A stretch of DNA of 64,000 nucleotides. Origin: Gammaproteobacteria bacterium HGW-Gammaproteobacteria-1. Lineage in GTDB: Bacteria > Pseudomonadota > Gammaproteobacteria > Thiohalomonadales > Thiohalomonadaceae. The stretch is taken from NCBI GenBank assembly GCA_002840095.1, contig PGZL01000004.1, forward strand, positions 248,001 through 312,000. Direction: 5' to 3'. Numbering within the stretch: the first letter of the stretch is position 1; each line of letters starts with the position of its first letter. Positions 1-10,010 of the stretch are shown piece after piece. The notes under the pieces were generated by a model, which was not told where the DNA came from, ran no database searches, and saw nothing but the letters and a program-made list of their open reading frames with translations. Position numbers and translations under genes: made by a program.

Positions 1-1236
1 GCCTGGGAAGGCGTGTCCGACGACCAGGTCAACGCCACCGTGCGCGAAATATTGCGCGCGGTGAAGCAGCGCGGCGATGCCGCGGTGATCGAATACACCA
101 ATCGTTTCGATCGCATGCAGGCCAGGAGCATGGCCGAGCTGGAGATTCCGCGCGCCCGGCTGGAAGCGGCGCTGGAGCGGATCACCCCGGAGCAGCGTCA
201 GGCGCTGGAACTGTCCGCCGCCCGCGTGCGCGCCTATCACGAACACCAGAAGGTGGATTCCTGGAGCTACACCGAGGCCGACGGCACCCTGCTGGGCCAG
301 CAGGTGACGCCGCTGGATCGCGTCGGCCTGTATGTGCCGGGCGGCAAGGCGGCCTATCCGTCGTCGGTGCTGATGAACGCCATTCCCGCCAAGGTGGCCG
401 GAGTGCAGGAACTGATCATGGTGGTGCCGACGCCGGACGGCGTGGTCAACGATCTGGTGTTCGCCGCCGCAGTTGTGGCCGGCGTCGATCGCGTGTTCGC
501 CATCGGCGGCGCCCAGGCCGTGGCGGCCCTGGCCTACGGTACCGAGAGCGTGCCGCAGGTGGACAAGATCGTCGGCCCCGGCAACATCTACGTCGCCACC
601 GCCAAGGGCATGGTGTTCGGCAGCGTCGGCATCGACATGATTGCCGGACCCTCCGAGATTCTCATCGTCTGCGATGGGGAGACCAATCCGGACTGGATTG
701 CCATGGACCTGTTCTCCCAGGCCGAGCACGACGAGGATGCGCAGTCGATCCTGCTCTGTCCCGACGCCGCTTTCCTCGACCAGGTGCAGGACAGCATCGC
801 GCGCCTGCTGCCCACCATGGAACGGGCCGACATCATCCGCAACTCGCTGTATGCGCGCGGTGCGCTGATCAAGGTGCGTGACCTGGACGAGGCAGTCGAA
901 GTCGCCAACCACATCGCGCCGGAACACCTGGAGCTGTCGGTGGCCGAACCGCAGGCGATGGCGGCGAAGATCAAGCACGCCGGCGCCATCTTCATGGGCC
1001 GTCATACCGCCGAGGCGGTGGGCGACTATTGTGCCGGCCCCAACCACGTGCTGCCCACCTCGCGCACCGCGCGCTTCTCCTCGCCGCTGGGCGTGTACGA
1101 TTTCCAGAAGCGCTCGTCGCTGATCATGTGTTCGCCCGACGGCGCCTCCGAACTGGGCAAGACCGCCTCCATCCTGGCGCGCGGCGAGGGCCTCACCGCC
1201 CACGCCCGTTCGGCCGAATTCCGCATCAAGCCGTAA
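1..1236 (+). CDS. hisD: Histidinol dehydrogenase HisD (5' truncated by window)
   Basis: Zinc enzyme that oxidises L-histidinol to L-histidine in two NAD-dependent steps, the end of histidine biosynthesis. The frame is open from base 1, so the true start lies upstream; the GTG at 13 is internal by comparison with the family. Family landmarks are present: [10 protein letters not shown] carries the Gln and His zinc ligands, APEHLEL the catalytic Glu-His pair, [14 protein letters not shown] the Asp ligand and [11 protein letters not shown] the C-terminal His ligand. It ends 13 bases before hisC, so the two are probably cotranscribed; hisG would be expected upstream. Only about the first 20-30 residues are missing. 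Confidence 0.97.
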   Translation, partial: AWEGVSDDQVNATVREILRAVKQRGDAAVIEYTNRFDRMQARSMAELEIPRARLEAALERITPEQRQALELSAARVRAYHEHQKVDSWSYTEADGTLLGQQVTPLDRVGLYVPGGKAAYPSSVLMNAIPAKVAGVQELIMVVPTPDGVVNDLVFAAAVVAGVDRVFAIGGAQAVAALAYGTESVPQVDKIVGPGNIYVATAKGMVFGSVGIDMIAGPSEILIVCDGETNPDWIAMDLFSQAEHDEDAQSILLCPDAAFLDQVQDSIARLLPTMERADIIRNSLYARGALIKVRDLDEAVEVANHIAPEHLELSVAEPQAMAAKIKHAGAIFMGRHTAEAVGDYCAGPNHVLPTSRTARFSSPLGVYDFQKRSSLIMCSPDGASELGKTASILARGEGLTAHARSAEFRIKP

Positions 1237-1249
1237 CCGGGGAACGCAC

Positions 1250-2305
1250 ATGAGCCGCTACTGGAGTCCGGTGGTGCACCGGCTGTCGCCCTACGTGCCG
1301 GGCGAGCAGCCCAAGATCAAGAACCTGATCAAGCTCAACACCAACGAAAATCCCTACGGTCCCTCGCCGCGGGCGCTGGCGGCCATAAGCGCCGAGGTCA
1401 ACGACGGCCTGCGCCTGTATCCGGACCCGACCTCGATGCAGCTGCGCCAGGCGCTGGCCGGCTATCACGGCCTCGACACGGCACAGGTGTTCGTCGGCAA
1501 CGGCTCCGACGAGGTGCTGGCGCATATTTTCCACGGCCTGCTCCAGCAGTCGGCACCGTTGCTGTTTCCGGACATAACCTACAGTTTCTACCCGGTGTAC
1601 TGCGGCCTGTACGGCATCGACTACGCCACCGTGCCGCTGGGCGAGCAGTTCGAGCTGCGCGTGGCCGATTACGTGCGTCCCAACGGCGGCATCATCTTCC
1701 CCAATCCCAACGCCCCCACCGGCCGCCTGCTGGCGCTGGCCGACATCGACTGGCTGCTCGCGCGCAACACCGACTCGGTGGTGGTGGTGGACGAGGCCTA
1801 CGTGGACTTCGGCGGCGACAGCGCCGTGGCCCTGGTGAACCGCTATCCCAATCTGCTGGTGACGCAGACCCTGTCCAAGTCACGCTCCCTGGCCGGCCTG
1901 CGCGTGGGCTTCGCCCTCGGCCATGCCGACCTCATCCAGGCGCTGGAGCGGGTCAAGGACAGCTTCAACTCCTACCCGCTGGATCGCCTGGCCATCGCCG
2001 GTGCCACGGCGGCCATCGAGGATCGCGAGCATTTCGAGCGTACCCGCCAGGCGGTGATCGCCGGCCGCGAGGAACTGGTGCGCGGATTGCTCGAACTGGG
2101 GTTCACCCTGCCGCCGTCGGCGGCCAATTTCGTCTTCGCCACCCATCCGCGCCACGACGCCGCGGAACTGGCGGCGCAGCTGCGCGCCCGCGGCATCATC
2201 GTGCGCCACTTCCGCCTGCCGCGCATCGAGCAACATTTGCGCATTACCATCGGCAGGCCGGAGGAAAACGCCGCGCTGCTGGAGGCGCTGCGCCAGATCG
2301 TCTGA
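1250..2305 (+). CDS. hisC: Histidinol-phosphate aminotransferase HisC
   Basis: PLP-dependent class I/II aminotransferase of 351 residues that converts imidazole acetol phosphate plus glutamate to histidinol phosphate, the step before the phosphatase and HisD. The PLP lysine is in [12 protein letters not shown]. Other landmarks are the N-terminal [13 protein letters not shown], the FPNPNAPTG segment and [11 protein letters not shown], whose Asp contacts the PLP nitrogen. The ATG follows a purine-rich GGGGAA. Placed directly after hisD as the end of the histidine operon. An aromatic aminotransferase role cannot be fully excluded from sequence, but the context favours histidine synthesis. Confidence 0.95.
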   Translation: MSRYWSPVVHRLSPYVPGEQPKIKNLIKLNTNENPYGPSPRALAAISAEVNDGLRLYPDPTSMQLRQALAGYHGLDTAQVFVGNGSDEVLAHIFHGLLQQSAPLLFPDITYSFYPVYCGLYGIDYATVPLGEQFELRVADYVRPNGGIIFPNPNAPTGRLLALADIDWLLARNTDSVVVVDEAYVDFGGDSAVALVNRYPNLLVTQTLSKSRSLAGLRVGFALGHADLIQALERVKDSFNSYPLDRLAIAGATAAIEDREHFERTRQAVIAGREELVRGLLELGFTLPPSAANFVFATHPRHDAAELAAQLRARGIIVRHFRLPRIEQHLRITIGRPEENAALLEALRQIV

Positions 2306-2338
2306 CGGACGGCACACCACGCATCGGAGGGAACGGCG

Positions 2339-2992
2339 ATGTTCCTGGGACATTTCGCGGTGGGTTTCGGCGCCAAGGCCATCGCGCCGCGGGCTTCGCT
2401 GGGCACCCTGTTCCTGGCGGCCCAGTTCATCGACCTGCTGTGGCCGACCCTGTTGCTGCTCGGGGTGGAACAGGTGCGCATCGTCCCCGGCATCACCGCC
2501 GTCACCCCGCTGGATTTCACCCACTATCCCGTGTCCCACAGCCTGCTGGCGGTGCTGCTCTGGGGAGCCGCGCTGGCGCTGGTCTATGGCTGGCGGCGCG
2601 GCGACTGGCGTGCCGCGGGGGTGCTGGGCGGGCTGGTGCTTAGTCACTGGCTGCTGGACCTGCTGGTGCACCGTCCCGATCTGCCCCTGCTGCCCGGCGG
2701 CGGTCCGCTGCTGGGCCTGGGGCTGTGGTCGTCGCTGGGCGCCACCCTGGCGCTGGAGTTGTCCCTGTTCGCGCTGGGGCTGTGGCTGTACCGGCGCGCC
2801 ACGGTCGCGCGCGATGCGGTGGGCCGCTGGGCGCTATGGGGCCTGGCCGGCCTGCTGCTGCTGATCTACCTCGGCAACCTGTTCGGTGAGCCGCCGCCGG
2901 ACGCCATGGCCATCGCCTGGGTCGGCCAGGCCCAGTGGCTGCTGGTGGCCTGGGGTTATTGGCTCGACCGGCACCGCCGCCTGTCGCACTGA
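2339..2992 (+). CDS. Membrane protein of the YdjM / putative metal-dependent hydrolase family
   Basis: A 217-residue integral membrane protein with about six hydrophobic segments. Histidine and aspartate motifs sit in or beside the membrane segments: GHF at the N-terminus, FID, HYPVSHS and SHWLLDLLVHRPD. This pattern fits the PF04307 family (inner-membrane putative hydrolases such as E. coli YdjM). The substrate is unknown for the family. It starts 33 bases after hisC with GGAGGGAAC upstream, so it may be cotranscribed with the histidine genes, but nothing ties it to histidine synthesis. The family call is fairly sure; enzymatic activity is inference. Confidence 0.7.
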   Translation: MFLGHFAVGFGAKAIAPRASLGTLFLAAQFIDLLWPTLLLLGVEQVRIVPGITAVTPLDFTHYPVSHSLLAVLLWGAALALVYGWRRGDWRAAGVLGGLVLSHWLLDLLVHRPDLPLLPGGGPLLGLGLWSSLGATLALELSLFALGLWLYRRATVARDAVGRWALWGLAGLLLLIYLGNLFGEPPPDAMAIAWVGQAQWLLVAWGYWLDRHRRLSH

Positions 2993-3040
2993 ACCGCGGG
3001 CAGTTCACCGGAATCTTTCCCTCACCTGGAACCGAACGAC

Positions 3041-3793
3041 ATGGAATGGATTGCAGATCCGCAGGCATGGGTCGCCCTCGCCACGCTGACCGCGCTGGAG
3101 ATCGTGCTCGGCATCGACAACATCATCTTCATCTCGATCCTGGTCGGCCGCCTGCCGCCGGCGCAGCGCCAGAGGGCGCGCGTGCTCGGCCTCGGCCTCG
3201 CCATGGGCACCCGCATCGCCCTGTTGCTGTCGCTGGCGTTTCTCGCCAAACTCACGGCGCCGCTGTTTACGTTGCTGGCGGAGGAAATCTCCGGCCGCGA
3301 CATCGTGCTCATCGCCGGCGGCCTGTTCCTGCTGGCCAAGAGCACCTTTGAAATCCACGGCGCGCTGGAAGGTCCGGAGGAGCACGAGCTCAAGGCCGGG
3401 GCGGCACATAATTTCACTACCACGCTGATTCAGATCGCCGTCGTCGATATCGTGTTCTCCCTCGACTCGGTGATCACCGCCGTGGGCATGGCGCAGCACA
3501 TCCCGGTGATGGTGCTGGCCATCGTCATCGCCGTCGGCGTGATGATGTTCGCCGCCAAATCCATCGGCGATTTCGTCGACACCCATCCCACCATCAAGAT
3601 GCTGGCGCTCAGTTTCCTGATCCTCATCGGCGTGGCGCTCATCGGCGAAGGTCTGGACCTGCACATACCCAAGGGCTATATCTACTTCGCCATGGCCTAC
3701 TCGGTGGTGGTGGAGATGCTCAACATCCGCATGCGCAAACGTGCACGCCAGCCGCTGCAGCTGCACAACAAGCCGGCGGCAGAAACGGAGTAG
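3041..3793 (+). CDS. TerC-family integral membrane protein (YgdQ-like)
   Basis: A 250-residue polytopic membrane protein that closely resembles E. coli YgdQ along its length. It shows the TerC signatures EIVLGIDNIIF in the first helix and DIVFSLDSVITAVG in the second half, whose acidic residues are thought to bind metal ions. Further conserved blocks are AVGVMMFAAKSIGDF and MLALSFLILIG. TerC proteins are implicated in metal (Mn, Ca) export or tellurite resistance; the substrate here is not known. The basic tail after the last helix is cytoplasmic by the positive-inside rule. It ends 6 bases before the next gene. Confidence 0.88.
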   Translation: MEWIADPQAWVALATLTALEIVLGIDNIIFISILVGRLPPAQRQRARVLGLGLAMGTRIALLLSLAFLAKLTAPLFTLLAEEISGRDIVLIAGGLFLLAKSTFEIHGALEGPEEHELKAGAAHNFTTTLIQIAVVDIVFSLDSVITAVGMAQHIPVMVLAIVIAVGVMMFAAKSIGDFVDTHPTIKMLALSFLILIGVALIGEGLDLHIPKGYIYFAMAYSVVVEMLNIRMRKRARQPLQLHNKPAAETE

Positions 3794-3799
3794 GGTGCG

Positions 3800-4327
3800 A
3801 TGAAGAATCTGTTGCTGCAGGAGGTGGAGTTCCGGGTGGAGAAGACGGCCTGGGGCACCTGGCGCCGGCATCTGTCGGAGCGGGGCAGCTATTACGCCGA
3901 ATTCACCTCCCATGCCGCGCTGGCGGGCTGGCCCCTGCTGCACTACACCCGCGGCATCAATCCGCAGACCGGCCGGCGCACGACGGCCAAGGGCGTGATC
4001 GCGGTGGGCAGGGTGGCGCTGGGCGGCATCGCCCTGGGGCAGGCGGCCTTCGGCCTGTGCGCCGTCGGCCAGGCGGGGTTCGGTGTGCTGTTCGGGCTGG
4101 GGCAGGCGTGCAGCGGGCTATACGCCGTGGGGCAGTTGGCCCTGGGGGTGGACTTCGGCGCCGGGCAGCTGGCCACCGGCCACACCGCCATCGGCCAGCT
4201 GGCCCTGGGCGAGTACGTGCTGGCCCAACTGGGCATCGGTAGCCATCTGTGGACGCCGGAGCAGAGCGACCCGGAAGCGGTCGCTCACTTCACCGCGCTG
4301 TGGGAACGGTTCCGGGCGTTGTTCTGA
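3800..4327 (+). CDS. Glycine-pentad repeat protein of unknown function
   Basis: A 175-residue protein I do not recognise. Residues 1-60 are soluble-looking, with many aromatic and charged residues. Residues 61-147 are built of about 17 units of five residues (three have six) that nearly all end in glycine, as in VIAVG, RVALG and QAAFG. From residue 81 they alternate: odd units begin with Gln, even units with a hydrophobic residue, giving a ten-residue period Q-x-A-x-G-x-x-A-V-G. Residues 148-175 are a charged amphipathic tail. Such regular small-residue repeats suggest a beta-solenoid or tightly packed membrane hairpins; this is inference. It starts 6 bases after the TerC gene and converges on the protease gene. 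Confidence 0.75.
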   Translation: MKNLLLQEVEFRVEKTAWGTWRRHLSERGSYYAEFTSHAALAGWPLLHYTRGINPQTGRRTTAKGVIAVGRVALGGIALGQAAFGLCAVGQAGFGVLFGLGQACSGLYAVGQLALGVDFGAGQLATGHTAIGQLALGEYVLAQLGIGSHLWTPEQSDPEAVAHFTALWERFRALF

Positions 4328-4336
4328 ATCCGGCGC

Positions 4337-5497
<1,161 letters not shown>

Positions 5498-5624
5498 GCG
5501 GGGATTCCCGTGCCTGGCGTTGGGTGGTTGTGAGCGTCGCGCTGCGACTCCGTGCGCCATCTCCGCCGCGGCGTTGCCGGCGGGGCGTCCTGGCCGGATT
5601 TTACAGGAATTGGGAGGGAGCGGC

Positions 5625-6383
5625 ATGGTGCGGCTGAACGAGCTTGTGAGCTGGAGCAACAATCTGCTGCAGGTGGACGAGTACCAGGACTACTGCCCCA
5701 ACGGCCTGCAGGTGGAGGGGCGCGACGAAGTGCGGCGCCTGGTCAGCGGCGTCACCGCCAGTCTCGCCCTCATCGAGGCGGCGGTCGCCGCCGGCGCCGA
5801 CGCCCTGCTGGTGCACCACGGCTGGTTCTGGAACGGCGAGGACGCCCGCGTGGTGGGCATGAAACAGCGCCGCCTGAAACGGCTGCTGGAGAACGACATC
5901 AGCCTGCTGGCCTATCACCTGCCCCTGGACGGTCACGGCGAGCTGGGCAACAACGCGCTGCTGGGGCAGGTGCTCGGCGTCGCGCCGGAGGGACGCTTCG
6001 GCAAGGGGCCGGGCGGCGGCATCGCCATGTACGGCGCCCTGCCCGCGGCTATGTCCGGCGCCGACCTGGCGGCCCTCATCGGACAGCGCCTGGGTCGGGT
6101 TCCGCTGCACGTGAGCGGCGGCGGGCGTCCGCTGCGGCGTATCGGCTGGTGCAGCGGCGCGGCCCAGGGAATGATCGGGGAGGCGGCGGCGCTGGGGCTG
6201 GACGGCTTCATCAGCGGCGAGGTGTCGGAGGCCACGGTGCATGCGGCGCGCGAACTGGGCATCGACTACTTCGCCGCCGGGCATCACGCCACCGAGCGCT
6301 ACGGGGTGCAGGCTTTAGGTGAGCATTTATCTCGGAAATTTGCGATCGATCATCAGTTTATCGAGATCGAAAATCCGGCCTGA
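5625..6383 (+). CDS. NIF3/DUF34 family metal-binding protein (YbgI-like)
   Basis: A 252-residue member of the NIF3 family, which forms toroidal hexamers with a dinuclear metal site. Visible ligands are the pair in LVHHGWFW, the Asp-His of HLPLDGHGELGNN and the late GHHATERYG motif. It is often annotated as GTP cyclohydrolase I type 2, but the physiological role is not settled. The ATG at 5625 follows GGGAGGG by 6 bases; the longer open frame from 5496 runs into the divergent protease promoter region and has no protein-like sequence. A short GC-rich hairpin follows the stop codon. Confidence 0.9.
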   Translation: MVRLNELVSWSNNLLQVDEYQDYCPNGLQVEGRDEVRRLVSGVTASLALIEAAVAAGADALLVHHGWFWNGEDARVVGMKQRRLKRLLENDISLLAYHLPLDGHGELGNNALLGQVLGVAPEGRFGKGPGGGIAMYGALPAAMSGADLAALIGQRLGRVPLHVSGGGRPLRRIGWCSGAAQGMIGEAAALGLDGFISGEVSEATVHAARELGIDYFAAGHHATERYGVQALGEHLSRKFAIDHQFIEIENPA

Positions 6384-6392
6384 TCTTGCCTT

Positions 6393-6410
6393 GACCCGGT
6401 GCGGGTCTTT
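6393..6410 (+). terminator. Weak terminator-like hairpin after the NIF3 gene
   Basis: GACCCG, loop GTG, CGGGTC, then TTT. The stem has six GC-rich pairs but the T tract is only three bases, so termination may be partial. The rest of the 213-base gap to petA is AT-richer and shows no convincing promoter, although one for petABC must lie there. Confidence 0.4.
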
Positions 6411-6596
6411 GTATGAAACTACGCGGCTAATTATATATAGGTATCTTCTGACTTACTTATTGGGTAATGCCGGAAGCTGAGTTGGAACTGCCTCAAGACG
6501 GTTTTTTAGCGTTTGCCCGGTACGGTCAAGGCCGTGAGCATTACAGGCCATGTCCCGGGTTTTTGTTTTTTTGCCTGACTTCGGGAGAGAGTATTG

Positions 6597-7196
6597 ATGA
6601 GCACTGAAGGCGTTGATAAGGGTCGGCGCCGGTTCCTGACGGCGGCCACCACGGTGGTCGGCGGCGTGGGAACCGCGTATGTCCTGACCCCCTTCGTCCT
6701 GTCCATGCAGCCCAGCGCCAAAGCCAAGGCTGCTGGCGCGCCGGTCGAGGCGGACGTGAGCAAGCTGGAACCGGGTCAGATGATGACCGTGGAATGGCGC
6801 GGCAAGCCGGTATGGATTGTGCGCCGCACCGAGCAGAATCTGAGCGACCTGTCCTCCCTGGACGGCAAGCTGCTGGATCCGGCCTCCGACAACGCCGCGC
6901 AGCAGCCGGCCTATGCCAAGAACGCGCACCGTTCCATCAAGCCGGAATACTCCGTGCTGGTCGGCATCTGCACCCACCTGGGCTGCTCTCCCACCTACCG
7001 CCCCGACATCGGCGCCGCCGATCTGGGCGGGCAGGACTGGAAGGGCGGTTTCTTCTGTCCCTGCCACGGTTCCCGCTTCGACCTCGCCGGTCGCGTCTTC
7101 TCGGGCGTGCCGGCGCCGTCGAACCTCGTGGTGCCGCCGTACAAGTATCTGAGCGACACCCGTATCCTGGTTGGTGAAGATGGAGGCGCTGCGTAA
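6597..7196 (+). CDS. petA: Ubiquinol-cytochrome c reductase Rieske iron-sulfur subunit PetA
   Basis: Rieske protein of the bc1 complex, 199 residues, which passes electrons from ubiquinol to cytochrome c1. The N-terminus has a twin-arginine signal anchor (RRRFL at 10-14 followed by a hydrophobic stretch to about 36). The 2Fe-2S ligands are Cys125 and His127 in CTHLGC, and Cys154 and His157 in CPCHGS; Cys130 and Cys156 form the stabilising disulfide. The ATG at 6597 is preferred to the TTG at 6594 and follows GGGAGAGA. It is the first gene of a tight petABC operon, 2 bases before petB. Confidence 0.97.
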   Translation: MSTEGVDKGRRRFLTAATTVVGGVGTAYVLTPFVLSMQPSAKAKAAGAPVEADVSKLEPGQMMTVEWRGKPVWIVRRTEQNLSDLSSLDGKLLDPASDNAAQQPAYAKNAHRSIKPEYSVLVGICTHLGCSPTYRPDIGAADLGGQDWKGGFFCPCHGSRFDLAGRVFSGVPAPSNLVVPPYKYLSDTRILVGEDGGAA

Positions 7197-7198
7197 CC

Positions 7199-8428
7199 AT
7201 GAGCACGATGAAAAAATTCATGGCATGGGTGGACGAGCGCTACCCCGCCACCCAGGTCTGGGAAGAGCACCTTTCCAAGTACTACGCGCCGAAGAATTTC
7301 AATTTCTGGTATTACTTCGGTTCCCTGGCCCTGCTGGTGCTGGTGATGCAGATCCTGACCGGCGTCTGGCTGGCCATGAGCTACAAGCCCGATGCCACCC
7401 TGGCCTTCGCCTCCGTCGAGTACATCATGCGCGACGTGGACTGGGGCTGGCTGATCCGCTACATGCACTCCACCGGTGCGTCGGCCTTCTTCATCGTCAT
7501 CTACCTGCACATGTTCCGCGGCCTGATCTACGGTTCCTACCGCAAGCCGCGCGAGCTGCTGTGGATCATCGGCGTGATCATCTACCTCGCCATGATGGCC
7601 ACCGCCTTCTTCGGCTACCTGCTGCCGTGGGGCCAGATGTCGTTCTGGGGCGCCCAGGTCATCGTCAACCTGTTCGCCGCCGTGCCCTTCGTCGGTGAGG
7701 AGCTGTCGGTGTGGGTGCGTGGTGACTACGTCATTTCCGACGTCACCCTGAACCGCTTCTTCGCCTTCCACTTCCTGCTGCCCTTCATCCTGGCCGCCCT
7801 GGTGTTCGTCCACATCGTGGCGCTGCACAAGGTGGGTTCCAACAATCCGGACGGCATCGAGATCAAGAAGAACAAGGACGAGAACGGCATTCCGCGCGAC
7901 GGCATCCCGTTCCACCCGTACTACACCGTGAAGGACATCGTCGGCGTGGTCGGCTTCCTGATGATCTTCTCGGCGATTCTGTTCTTCGCGCCGGAGATGG
8001 GCGGCTACTTCCTGGAAGCACCCAACTTCGAACCGGCGAACCCGCTGAAGACCCCGGCGCACATCGCCCCGGTGTGGTACTTCACCCCGTTCTACGCCAT
8101 GCTGCGCGCCATTCCGCCCATGTTCGGTTCGCAGTTCCCCGGCGTGGTGGTGATGTTCGGCGCCATCGCGGTGCTGTTCGTGCTGCCCTGGCTGGACCGC
8201 AGCCCGGTGAAGTCCATCCGCTACAAGGGACCGCTGTTCAAGATCGCCATCGCCATCTTCGTGGTTTCCTTCGTGGTGCTGGGCTGGCTGGGCGTGCAGT
8301 CCTCCACCCCGACCAAGACGCTGTTGGCGCAGATCTTCACCGCACTGTACTTCGCGTTCTTCTTCCTGATGCCGTGGTACAGCAAGATCGACAAGACCAA
8401 GCCGGTTCCGGAGAGGGTGACAGAATGA
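7199..8428 (+). CDS. petB: Cytochrome b subunit of the bc1 complex PetB
   Basis: Polytopic di-haem cytochrome b of 409 residues, with the quinol-oxidising (Qo) and quinone-reducing (Qi) sites. Eight transmembrane helices are expected. Landmarks: LIRYMHSTGAS and IVIYLHMFRG carry the haem ligands of helix B, FHFLLPFILAALVFVHIVALH those of helix D, and a Pro-Glu (APEMGG) corresponds to the PEW-type Qo motif. The stop codon overlaps the start of petC in ATGA, which suggests translational coupling. The length fits the fused bacterial form. Confidence 0.97.
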   Translation: MSTMKKFMAWVDERYPATQVWEEHLSKYYAPKNFNFWYYFGSLALLVLVMQILTGVWLAMSYKPDATLAFASVEYIMRDVDWGWLIRYMHSTGASAFFIVIYLHMFRGLIYGSYRKPRELLWIIGVIIYLAMMATAFFGYLLPWGQMSFWGAQVIVNLFAAVPFVGEELSVWVRGDYVISDVTLNRFFAFHFLLPFILAALVFVHIVALHKVGSNNPDGIEIKKNKDENGIPRDGIPFHPYYTVKDIVGVVGFLMIFSAILFFAPEMGGYFLEAPNFEPANPLKTPAHIAPVWYFTPFYAMLRAIPPMFGSQFPGVVVMFGAIAVLFVLPWLDRSPVKSIRYKGPLFKIAIAIFVVSFVVLGWLGVQSSTPTKTLLAQIFTALYFAFFFLMPWYSKIDKTKPVPERVTE

Positions 8429-9165
8429 AAAAGTTGGTAATTGCTTTTGTAATGGCAGCCCTGCCGGTTCTGGCGCAGGCTGCCGGTGACGGCCCGCACC
8501 TGGACAAGGCGCCGGTAGACCTGCATGACCAGGCCTCGCTGCAGCGCGGTGCCCAGTTGTTCGTCAACTACTGCCTGAGCTGCCACTCGGCCCAGTTCCT
8601 GCGCTATAACCGCATGGGCGAAGACCTGGGGATCAGCGACGAGCAGCTGAAGGCGAACATGATGTTCGGCACCGACAAGGTGGGCGACACCATGACCATC
8701 GCCATGTCGCCGAAGGCCGCCAAGGTCTGGTTCGGCAATCCGCCGCCCGACCTGTCGGTCATCGCCCGTGCCCGCGGCGCCGACTGGCTCTACACCTATC
8801 TGCGTACCTTCTACGTGGACGAGAAGAAGCCCTTCGGCGTGAACAACGCCGTGTTCCCTGACGTCGGCATGCCGCACGTGCTGTGGGAACTGCAGGGCAT
8901 GCAGAAGGCGGTGATGCACACCACCACCACGGAAGACGGCACCAGCCACACCGCCATCGTGGGCTATGAGCTGGTCAAGCCCGGCACCATGGCCCCGGCC
9001 GAATATGATGCGGCCGTGGGCGACCTGGTGAACTTCCTGGTCTACATGGGCGAGCCGACCCAGCTCAAGCGACAGGAACTGGGCGTCAAAGTGCTTATCT
9101 TCCTGGCCTTCTTCTTCGTGCTGGCTTACCTGCTGAAGAAGGAATACTGGAAGGACATTCACTAA
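8425..9165 (+). CDS. petC: Cytochrome c1 subunit of the bc1 complex PetC
   Basis: Cytochrome c1 of 246 residues, the periplasmic electron acceptor from the Rieske protein. It has a cleavable signal peptide (residues 1-19, ending AQA), the covalent haem motif CLSCH at 50-54, and a C-terminal anchor helix followed by a basic tail (LKKEYWKDIH). The ATG at 8425 lies within the ATGA overlap with petB; the longer open frame upstream lies inside petB and is not used. A perfect hairpin with a T tract downstream closes the operon. Confidence 0.97.
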   Translation: MKKLVIAFVMAALPVLAQAAGDGPHLDKAPVDLHDQASLQRGAQLFVNYCLSCHSAQFLRYNRMGEDLGISDEQLKANMMFGTDKVGDTMTIAMSPKAAKVWFGNPPPDLSVIARARGADWLYTYLRTFYVDEKKPFGVNNAVFPDVGMPHVLWELQGMQKAVMHTTTTEDGTSHTAIVGYELVKPGTMAPAEYDAAVGDLVNFLVYMGEPTQLKRQELGVKVLIFLAFFFVLAYLLKKEYWKDIH

Positions 9166-9187
9166 GTCCGGACGCTGCGGAGGGCTG

Positions 9188-9196
9188 TGCTAGAAT
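9188..9196 (+). promoter_or_regulatory. Extended -10 promoter candidate for sspAB
   Basis: TGC-TAGAAT, an extended -10 element 22 bases after the petC stop. No good -35 is seen. Transcription would begin near 9203, upstream of the terminator hairpin at 9228-9257, so that hairpin would fall in the sspA leader. Confidence 0.4.
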
Positions 9197-9227
9197 AGAC
9201 AGGCCTCCGCTGGGACACGCGGTACAG

Positions 9228-9257
9228 ACAGGGGGGCAATGCCCCCCTGTTTTTTTT
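9228..9257 (+). terminator. Strong rho-independent terminator between petC and sspA
   Basis: ACAGGGGGGC, loop AAT, GCCCCCCTGT: a perfect 10-bp stem followed by eight T. It ends petABC transcripts. Its end is only 22 bases before the sspA start codon, leaving no room for an sspA promoter downstream, so it may also act on sspA transcripts. Confidence 0.9.
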
Positions 9258-9279
9258 GCAGCACAGGAGAATTACGGAC

Positions 9280-9903
9280 ATGGTGGTTATTGCCAACAGA
9301 CGTGCGGCCATGATGCTGTTCTCCGGCGCAAGCGACATGTACAGCCACCGTGTGCGTATCGTGCTGGCCGAGAAGGGGATCGAGTTCGACCTGGTGGATG
9401 TCAAGCCGGGCGACAGGATGGAAGACCTGTTTGAACTGAATCCCTACAATGAAACGCCCACCCTGGTCGATCGCGACCTGGCCCTGTACGACTCCGCCAT
9501 CATCATGGAGTATCTGGACGAGCGCTTTCCGCATCCCCCGCTGATGCCTGTGGATCCGGTATCCCGCGCCAGCTACCGCCTCATGCTGCACCGCATCCAA
9601 CGCGACCTCTATGCCCATGCCGACGTGGTTCTGCACGGCACGGAAAAGCAGGCGACCAAGGCCCGCAAGGACCTGCGCGACAACCTCATCGCCTCGGTAC
9701 CGGCCTTTGCCGCCAAGCCGTTCTTTCTCAGCGACGACTTCTCGCTGGTAGACTGCGCCATCATTCCCCTGCTGTGGCGCCTGCCGCTGCTGGGGGTTGA
9801 GCTGCCGCGGCAGGCCGCGCCGCTGAGCGACTACGCCGAACGCATGTTCAAGCGCGGCTCGGTGAAGGCCAGCCTGAGCGAAGCCGAACGAGAGATGAGA
9901 TAA
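9280..9903 (+). CDS. sspA: Stringent starvation protein A SspA
   Basis: A 207-residue GST-fold protein that binds RNA polymerase and modulates stationary-phase and acid-stress transcription. The N-terminal thioredoxin-like half contains LFSGASDMYSHRVRI and PTLVDRDLALYDS; the C-terminal helical half contains MEYLDERFPHPPLMPV and FSLVDCAIIPLLWRLP. It is close to E. coli SspA throughout and, like it, lacks a clear GST catalytic residue. The ATG at 9280 follows AGGAGA by 9 bases. It is followed by sspB after a repeat-filled gap. Confidence 0.95.
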   Translation: MVVIANRRAAMMLFSGASDMYSHRVRIVLAEKGIEFDLVDVKPGDRMEDLFELNPYNETPTLVDRDLALYDSAIIMEYLDERFPHPPLMPVDPVSRASYRLMLHRIQRDLYAHADVVLHGTEKQATKARKDLRDNLIASVPAFAAKPFFLSDDFSLVDCAIIPLLWRLPLLGVELPRQAAPLSDYAERMFKRGSVKASLSEAEREMR

Positions 9904-9911
9904 CATCAGTT

Positions 9912-10002
9912 CCAAGCTGCAAGTTACAAGTAGCAAGAAAAGGCCAAGTACGATGTGCCGTCTCTTTTGCTTGTAACTTGCAACTTGTCACTTGTCACTT
10001 GG
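9912..10002 (+). repeat. Element A: inverted heptad repeat arrays (CAAGTNN)
   Basis: Left arm at 9913-9940 has four 7-base units in register (CAAGCTG, CAAGTTA and variants). The right arm at 9965-10002 reads, on the other strand, as five units such as CAAGTGA, CAAGTTG and CAAGTTA. The arms share TGCAAGTTACAAG exactly and can form an imperfect hairpin around a loop of about 24 bases. It fills the gap between sspA and sspB. Confidence 0.8.
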
Positions 10003-10010
10003 TTAACACA

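Noticed and set aside
6391-6417. TTGACC ... TATGAA as petA promoter
   Set aside because: The spacer is only 15 bases and the -35 overlaps the hairpin after the NIF3 gene; not convincing.
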